Shown piece by piece: positions 60,343 through 64,000 of a stretch of 64,000 nucleotides of DNA (the stretch's first letter is position 1; each line of letters begins with the position of its first letter). The stretch covers positions 1-64,000 of the forward strand of contig CAZEFT010000014.1 of assembly GCA_964511495.1 (NCBI GenBank). The letters are read 5' to 3'. The position numbers and the translations under genes are program-made. The notes under the pieces were generated by a model, which ran no database searches, was not told the DNA's origin, and worked only from the letters and a program-made list of their open reading frames with translations. Source of the DNA: Litorimonas sp964511495. GTDB taxonomy: Bacteria > Pseudomonadota > Alphaproteobacteria > Caulobacterales > Maricaulaceae.

Positions 60343-61083
60343 CTAAAGTGTCTCGTTCCAATCACCATTTAGGGCTTGGAATAAGGTCAATAAGGACAGC
60401 GCTGCCGTATCGGCCCGCAAAATGCGCGGGCCAAGCGAAACAGGTTTGATCGTCTTTATTACGCGAAGGGCATCGCGTTCTTGGGGTGTGAACCCGCCTT
60501 CCGGGCCAATCAGTAACGTCGCAGGAGCGGCGAGCGACTGCAACGCCTCATAAGCCGGACGGGCGTCCCCTGCCTCATCCGCAAAGATAATCTGTCTTTG
60601 GTTTTGTTGCGACACCCAATCCATCAAAGCGATAGGCGCGGCAATGTCAGGAATATCAAGGCGCTCGGTTTGTTCTGCTGCCTCGATGACTTGAGCCCGG
60701 GCTTTTTCCAGATTAAGTTTGGGAAATTGCGTTCTGGTCGTCAAAACGGGCTCAAACCTGGCGACGCCTAACTCCGTCGCCTTTTCAATTATAAACGCTG
60801 TGCGGTGCCGTCTTACAGGCGCAAAAGCGAGCACAATATCGACCATGGTTTTGGGTTGTCGCAAACACTCTAAAAGGGTCAGTGTGGTCGACCTTTTCGA
60901 CACAGAGGTAATACGTGCCCGCCATTCCCCGTCTCGACCGTTAAAAAGGCGGAGTTCATCCCCCTCTCCCATGCGCAAAACCGTCCCGACATAATGAGAT
61001 TGGGCTTTAGGCAGCGATAAAGTTGCACCTTGCGAAAGCGGCTCCGCGATATAAAGGCGTTTCAAAGTATAATTTTCGCGCAT
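60343..61083 (-). CDS. rsmE: 16S rRNA (uracil(1498)-N(3))-methyltransferase
   Basis: A 246-aa SPOUT methyltransferase. An N-terminal PUA-like domain (RLYIAEPLSQGATLSL...HYVGTVLRM) is followed by the knotted C-terminal domain, with LLIGPEGGFTPQE, SLGPRILRADTA and the LQALNGDW end. Standard length. It overlaps nothing and ends 5 bases from the convergent DegT gene. ubiA is divergent from it. Confidence 0.96.
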   Translation of the reverse strand: MRENYTLKRLYIAEPLSQGATLSLPKAQSHYVGTVLRMGEGDELRLFNGRDGEWRARITSVSKRSTTLTLLECLRQPKTMVDIVLAFAPVRRHRTAFIIEKATELGVARFEPVLTTRTQFPKLNLEKARAQVIEAAEQTERLDIPDIAAPIALMDWVSQQNQRQIIFADEAGDARPAYEALQSLAAPATLLIGPEGGFTPQERDALRVIKTIKPVSLGPRILRADTAALSLLTLFQALNGDWNETL

Positions 61084-61124
61084 GGGATTGTCTTAGCGTA
61101 AGCAATAGCGTTAATCACGGGCAA

Positions 61125-62105
61125 ATGCACCGAACTCACACCACAGACATTATACAGGACTCTGACCGCACGCATTGGGTCAATCGTGCCCCTTTGGCTG
61201 TGCGGCCTTACCTGCAATTATCGCGGCTTGACCGCCCGGTCGGTTATTGGCTCTTGGCCCTGCCGGGTTGGGTGGGTTTGACATTTGCGAGCCTTCCTTT
61301 CGGCTATGGGTGGAGCGATATAAAATGGGCCTTACTCATTTTGATAGGGGCGATTGCCATGCGTGGAGCAGGCTGCACCTATAATGATATTGTCGATCAA
61401 GATTTAGATAAGCAGGTCGAGCGCACCGCCCTCCGTCCCCTGCCGGCCGGAACGGTGAGTAATCAACAAGCGTGGGTGTGGCTTTTTACGCAATGTTTTA
61501 TCGGTTTGATAATTTTGCTCTGCCTGCCGCGTTTGGCACAAATTATTAGCCTTTGTTCCATTCCTTTAGTCGCGGCCTATCCCTTTATGAAACGTATAAC
61601 ATGGTGGCCGCAAATTTGGCTGGGTTTTACGTTTAATTGGGCCGTTTTGGTCGGTTATGCCGCGAAAACGGGCGAGGTGAATTTACCGCTCTTTCTTCTC
61701 TATATCGGTCTCGTTTTCTGGACAGTCGGCTATGACACAATCTACGCCTGTCAGGATATTGAAGATGACGCCATGGTCGGCATTAAAAGCACGGCCAGAC
61801 GGTTTGGACGCCATATAAAGCGCGGAGTCGCCTTCTGTTTCTTGATCTCTGTTGTCCTAATTCTGACCGCCGGCGCATTACGGCCATTAGGGGATGTTTT
61901 GTGGATATCAATGACTCGAATTTTGAGTTTTATAGCCATACCGGTTGCGTTTTTCGCCTCTCATCTCTTTTGGCAAGCTTGGCGCTTTAAACCCGAAGAC
62001 GGCTCTTTAGCTTTGCGATTATTCAAATCCAATTTCTGGGCCGGGTTACTTTTGGTCTTCGGATTTGGAGCACACATATTCATCTGGTTATTTCTGCCGC
62101 TCTAA
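61125..62105 (+). CDS. ubiA: 4-hydroxybenzoate polyprenyltransferase
   Basis: A 326-aa membrane prenyltransferase of ubiquinone synthesis. The first Asp motif is CTYNDIVDQDLDKQVERTALRPL (in parts: NDIVDQDLD) and the second YACQDIEDDAMVGIKS, with eight hydrophobic segments. The ATG at 61125 begins just after the divergent rsmE start region, so a shared promoter region overlaps the longer frame that opens at 61023. It produces the quinone that feeds electrons to the respiratory chain ending in the oxidase above. Confidence 0.95.
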   Translation: MHRTHTTDIIQDSDRTHWVNRAPLAVRPYLQLSRLDRPVGYWLLALPGWVGLTFASLPFGYGWSDIKWALLILIGAIAMRGAGCTYNDIVDQDLDKQVERTALRPLPAGTVSNQQAWVWLFTQCFIGLIILLCLPRLAQIISLCSIPLVAAYPFMKRITWWPQIWLGFTFNWAVLVGYAAKTGEVNLPLFLLYIGLVFWTVGYDTIYACQDIEDDAMVGIKSTARRFGRHIKRGVAFCFLISVVLILTAGALRPLGDVLWISMTRILSFIAIPVAFFASHLFWQAWRFKPEDGSLALRLFKSNFWAGLLLVFGFGAHIFIWLFLPL

Positions 62106-62202
62106 ATGAAACGCAAATGCGCTCACTGTAACGTGATGGCAACTTCATTCGCATGCTGTGCGTATGATCTTAGATAGGCAGTCACGTTTTAAGGAGTATA
62201 TT

Positions 62203-62832
62203 ATGTCAAAATGGGTTTATGACAGACGACGTTTCGGCCTTTTAGGCGCGGCAATGGCCCTCTCCGCATGTACAGCCTCTTCAACGGCTCAAAATGCAGA
62301 GCCTCAAACAGCTGACGCCCAGACGGGCGAAAGTCTTGGCAGCGGAACAGACTATACGAAACCGACCCCCATGGCCGATAAGACTATGGCGGGTGAGAAT
62401 ATGGCGGATAAAACAATGACAGGTGCAAATATGGATATGACAAATTGGGCGAACCTCACTCCGGCTGAGTGGAAAGAGCGCCTCACCGAGCAGGAATTTT
62501 ACGTTTTACGCAAAGAGGGCACAGAACGGCCTTTCACCAGTGACTATAATGACAATAAAGCCAAAGGGACATATGTCTGTGCAGGATGCGCCTTACCCTT
62601 ATTTAAATCGGATACGAAATTTGATTCCGGCACAGGCTGGCCAAGCTTTTACGACTATATTGAAGGGGCTTTGGAAACCAAACGTGATTTCAAATTGATT
62701 GTCCCTCGCACCGAATATCATTGTGCGCGCTGTGGCGGTCATCAAGGCCACGTCTTCAAAGACGGCCCAAGACCAACAGGGCTAAGGTATTGCAATAACG
62801 GCATCGCTTTGGATTTCATTCCCGAAGTGTAA
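62203..62832 (+). CDS. msrB: Methionine-R-sulfoxide reductase MsrB, Tat-lipoprotein form
   Basis: A 209-aa precursor. The start at 62203 has AAGGAG seven bases upstream. The leader is DRRRFGLLG (twin-arginine) followed by a lipobox LSAC (Cys23), so it is probably exported folded and lipid anchored. A methionine-rich linker with a duplicated decapeptide MADKTMAGEN/MADKTMTGAN precedes the MsrB domain (about 85-209). The domain has two zinc CxxC pairs (CAGC, CARC) and the catalytic cysteine in RYCNNGIALDF. It repairs oxidised methionines outside the cytoplasm. The electron donor is not evident here. Confidence 0.95.
   Translation: MSKWVYDRRRFGLLGAAMALSACTASSTAQNAEPQTADAQTGESLGSGTDYTKPTPMADKTMAGENMADKTMTGANMDMTNWANLTPAEWKERLTEQEFYVLRKEGTERPFTSDYNDNKAKGTYVCAGCALPLFKSDTKFDSGTGWPSFYDYIEGALETKRDFKLIVPRTEYHCARCGGHQGHVFKDGPRPTGLRYCNNGIALDFIPEV
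62371..62430 (+). repeat. 30-bp imperfect tandem repeat in msrB linker
   Basis: Two adjacent 30-base units (62371-62400, 62401-62430) encode ten-residue repeats, each with two methionines, in the linker between lipobox and catalytic domain. Confidence 0.8.
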
Positions 62833-62998
62833 ATCAAGCGGTCTTTATTGAGAATCGGGTGGATAGTAATCTTCATCGAAACCCCTTAATCAGAGATTAA
62901 TCGCCATACAAATTTCATAAAATTTATGGGCTTGCCAAATCGTGATTTCTGGCTAGTCATAATGTTATTGTTTGCCGTGCCATTGTGGCGCCGCGTTT

Positions 62999-63176
62999 AT
63001 GAAAGGAGGTGTGATTTGTTTATCTGTTTTGAGGGGTCTGCCCGAAGCTGTTAGATCAGCCCTTTCGTAAAAGCGAAATTGGGTAATTAAGCTATCTATT
63101 AATGAATCCGGCATGATGTCCGGTGAGACCCAAACTTCAAAAAGAAGCCCTCTGATACTGTCAGGGGGCTTTTTTC
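62999..63176 (+). ncRNA. Structured RNA with perfect anti-SD complement and terminator (putative)
   Basis: AAAGGAGGTG (63002-63011) matches the 3' end of 16S rRNA over ten bases. A TTG 4-5 bases later opens a 12-codon frame (63016-63054), and an ATG at 62999 opens a 23-codon frame. GGGTCT (63034-63039) complements AGACCC (63126-63131), enclosing smaller hairpins (TTTCG/CGAAA near 63070, CCGG/CCGG near 63108-63123). The unit ends in a strong terminator. It may be a leader-peptide RNA or a small RNA. No known family was recognised and the 5' end is a guess. Confidence 0.35.
63145..63176 (+). terminator. Rho-independent terminator
   Basis: AGCCCTCTGA (63146-63155) pairs with TCAGGGGGCT (63161-63170) with one G-T pair, followed by T6. 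It lies 49 bases before the MarR gene and terminates whatever is transcribed from the preceding 200 bases. Confidence 0.9.
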
Positions 63177-63224
63177 ATGCCATACACACAAGCGAAGCGA
63201 ACGCCCATTTTTTGAAAGATTATC

Positions 63225-63656
63225 ATGGCCATTGCCCGAACCGTTGATAGACGCCTGTTTTTCGTATTGGACCGTGTACATACACGTCTGTCGCAAAAGG
63301 CTGAAGCTCTGCTCGCCGAAGGCTCAGGCGTGAGCCGTTCGCAAGCGCTTGTTCTGGTCTTTCTAGGCTATAATGATGATTGCCGTATGAGCGATCTGGC
63401 CGAAGGTACGGGGCGAAATAATGCAGCCACCTCTGGGCTGGTCGACCGAATGGAAAAAGCCGAATTGATTGAGCGCAAACCCTCTTATGGCGACAGACGT
63501 GTCAAAACCGTACGCTTGACTGCTAAAGGTTGGGCGAAGCGCGAAGAGGTGATGAATGATGTCCGCGATTTTAACGCCAAACTCGTCAAAGGGTTAAACG
63601 AAGACGAAATTGAAACTGTGTTCAAGTTTCTAAGATTGGCCTCTGCGCAAGAGTAG
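63225..63656 (+). CDS. MarR-family transcriptional regulator
   Basis: A 143-aa winged-helix protein. Dimerisation helices flank the DNA-binding core: MSDLAEGTGRNNAATSGLVDRMEKAELI holds the recognition helix (NAATSGLVDRME) and RKPSYGDRRVKTVRLTAKG the beta wing, with the conserved D-R-R. It likely represses itself or neighbours until a phenolic or oxidative signal binds. Candidate neighbours are the following DsbA-like gene and msrB. No clear operator dyad was found. Confidence 0.93.
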   Translation: MAIARTVDRRLFFVLDRVHTRLSQKAEALLAEGSGVSRSQALVLVFLGYNDDCRMSDLAEGTGRNNAATSGLVDRMEKAELIERKPSYGDRRVKTVRLTAKGWAKREEVMNDVRDFNAKLVKGLNEDEIETVFKFLRLASAQE

Positions 63657-63715
63657 AGCCTCTTCTTTCTTGCCTTTTTATTTTACTTAAAACGCGCAGG
63701 CGTTAAACAGGCATC

Positions 63716-64000
63716 ATGGCTCGTTCCAAAAAATCTCGTTCCAAAAATAGTGTCAGCCCATTGCAAAATGGCGCCGTGCAAGTCGATATTGTGTCCGATG
63801 TCGTTTGTCCTTGGTGTTGGCTTGGATATCGCCTCTTTGACAAAGCCCGCAAACAAGCTCGACAAAAGATTGAGTTAACATGGCGGCCTTATATGCTTGA
63901 CCCGGAAGTTCCTGCGGAAGGGGTTGATTATAAAACCTATATGAAAAATAAATTCGGTGAAGGCACGGACGATACGAAAAACCGATTTAAAGCCATGCGT
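63716..64000 (+). CDS. DsbA-family oxidoreductase, FrnE-like (partial, runs off the window)
   Basis: The first 95 codons of a gene cut by the window end. A basic N-terminal extension (MARSKKSRSKNS) precedes the thioredoxin-fold strand VDIVSDVVCPWCWLGYRLF with the CPWC active-site pair. WRPYMLDPEVPAEGVDY and the following segment match cytosolic FrnE/2-hydroxychromene isomerase-like DsbA relatives. No signal peptide is seen, so it is probably cytoplasmic. It follows the MarR gene by 59 bases. Confidence 0.88.
   Translation, partial: MARSKKSRSKNSVSPLQNGAVQVDIVSDVVCPWCWLGYRLFDKARKQARQKIELTWRPYMLDPEVPAEGVDYKTYMKNKFGEGTDDTKNRFKAMR

Noticed and set aside
1..64000. tRNA, rRNA, CRISPR and replication origin signals
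   Set aside because: I looked for T-loop motifs, repeat-spacer arrays and DnaA-box clusters around rpmH and elsewhere and found none convincing. A dedicated scan could still find a missed tRNA.

Overview
The window looks like a chromosomal segment of a marine-type alphaproteobacterium, most plausibly from the Hyphomonadales/Maricaulales side of the class. Reasons: the rpmH-rnpA-yidC-engB-argB-DUF1036-pyrimidine nucleotidase block, a cta operon in the order ctaC-ctaD-...-ctaB-...-ctaG-ctaE-DUF983-SURF1, a tandem glycine riboswitch on a gcvT-H-PA-PB operon with a split P protein, and mid-range GC. The lineage is an inference from gene content, not from a search. No rRNA, tRNA, CRISPR array or prophage was recognised.

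Layout. 1-2141: an apparently complete IS1595-type transposon (100-2133) with 25-bp imperfect terminal inverted repeats, a perfect 8-bp target duplication and three passenger ORFs. 2142-4307: a structured non-coding stretch, then an arsenic operon (arsR, acr3, arsC). 4419-11653: accessory metabolism and signalling (SDR, single-domain receiver, gamma-glutamyltransferase, sensor kinase, flavoprotein disulfide reductase with a TVP38-type membrane protein). 12045-17938: the rpmH/rnpA/yidC/engB/argB block. 18003-21712: small proteins and def-fmt-truA. 21780-22960: an AT-rich island with a lipoprotein trypsin-like protease whose catalytic serine lies in a second frame. 22966-26938: cupin, an Hsp70-like ATPase with a membrane-spanning partner, and a four-helix stress-type protein. 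27027-27192: a probable 6S RNA. 27450-32358: the glycine cleavage operon under its riboswitch.

32482-41461 is a run of ordinary housekeeping genes (argS, ispH, rnhA, NfeD/stomatin pair, peroxiredoxin, YqgE, GNAT). 41477-48906 on the minus strand is the aa3-type cytochrome c oxidase operon. It contains an unusual extra gene (45589-46350): a lipoprotein-like, shortened paralogue of oxidase subunit I placed between ctaD and ctaB. 49076-57610 holds TldD, a DUF937 protein, a POT peptide transporter and two tandem TonB-receptor-like proteins, the second preceded by a perfect 18-bp palindrome. 57635-64000 holds gshA, a DegT-type aminotransferase, rsmE, ubiA, a Tat-lipoprotein MsrB, a structured region with a perfect anti-Shine-Dalgarno complement and a terminator, a MarR regulator and the start of a DsbA/FrnE-like gene.

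The strongest candidates for something undescribed are the COX1-like lipoprotein in the cta operon, the frame-split protease, the Hsp70-like/membrane-protein pair, the transposon with passengers inserted into a hairpin, and the two structured non-coding regions at 2184-2400 and 62999-63176.
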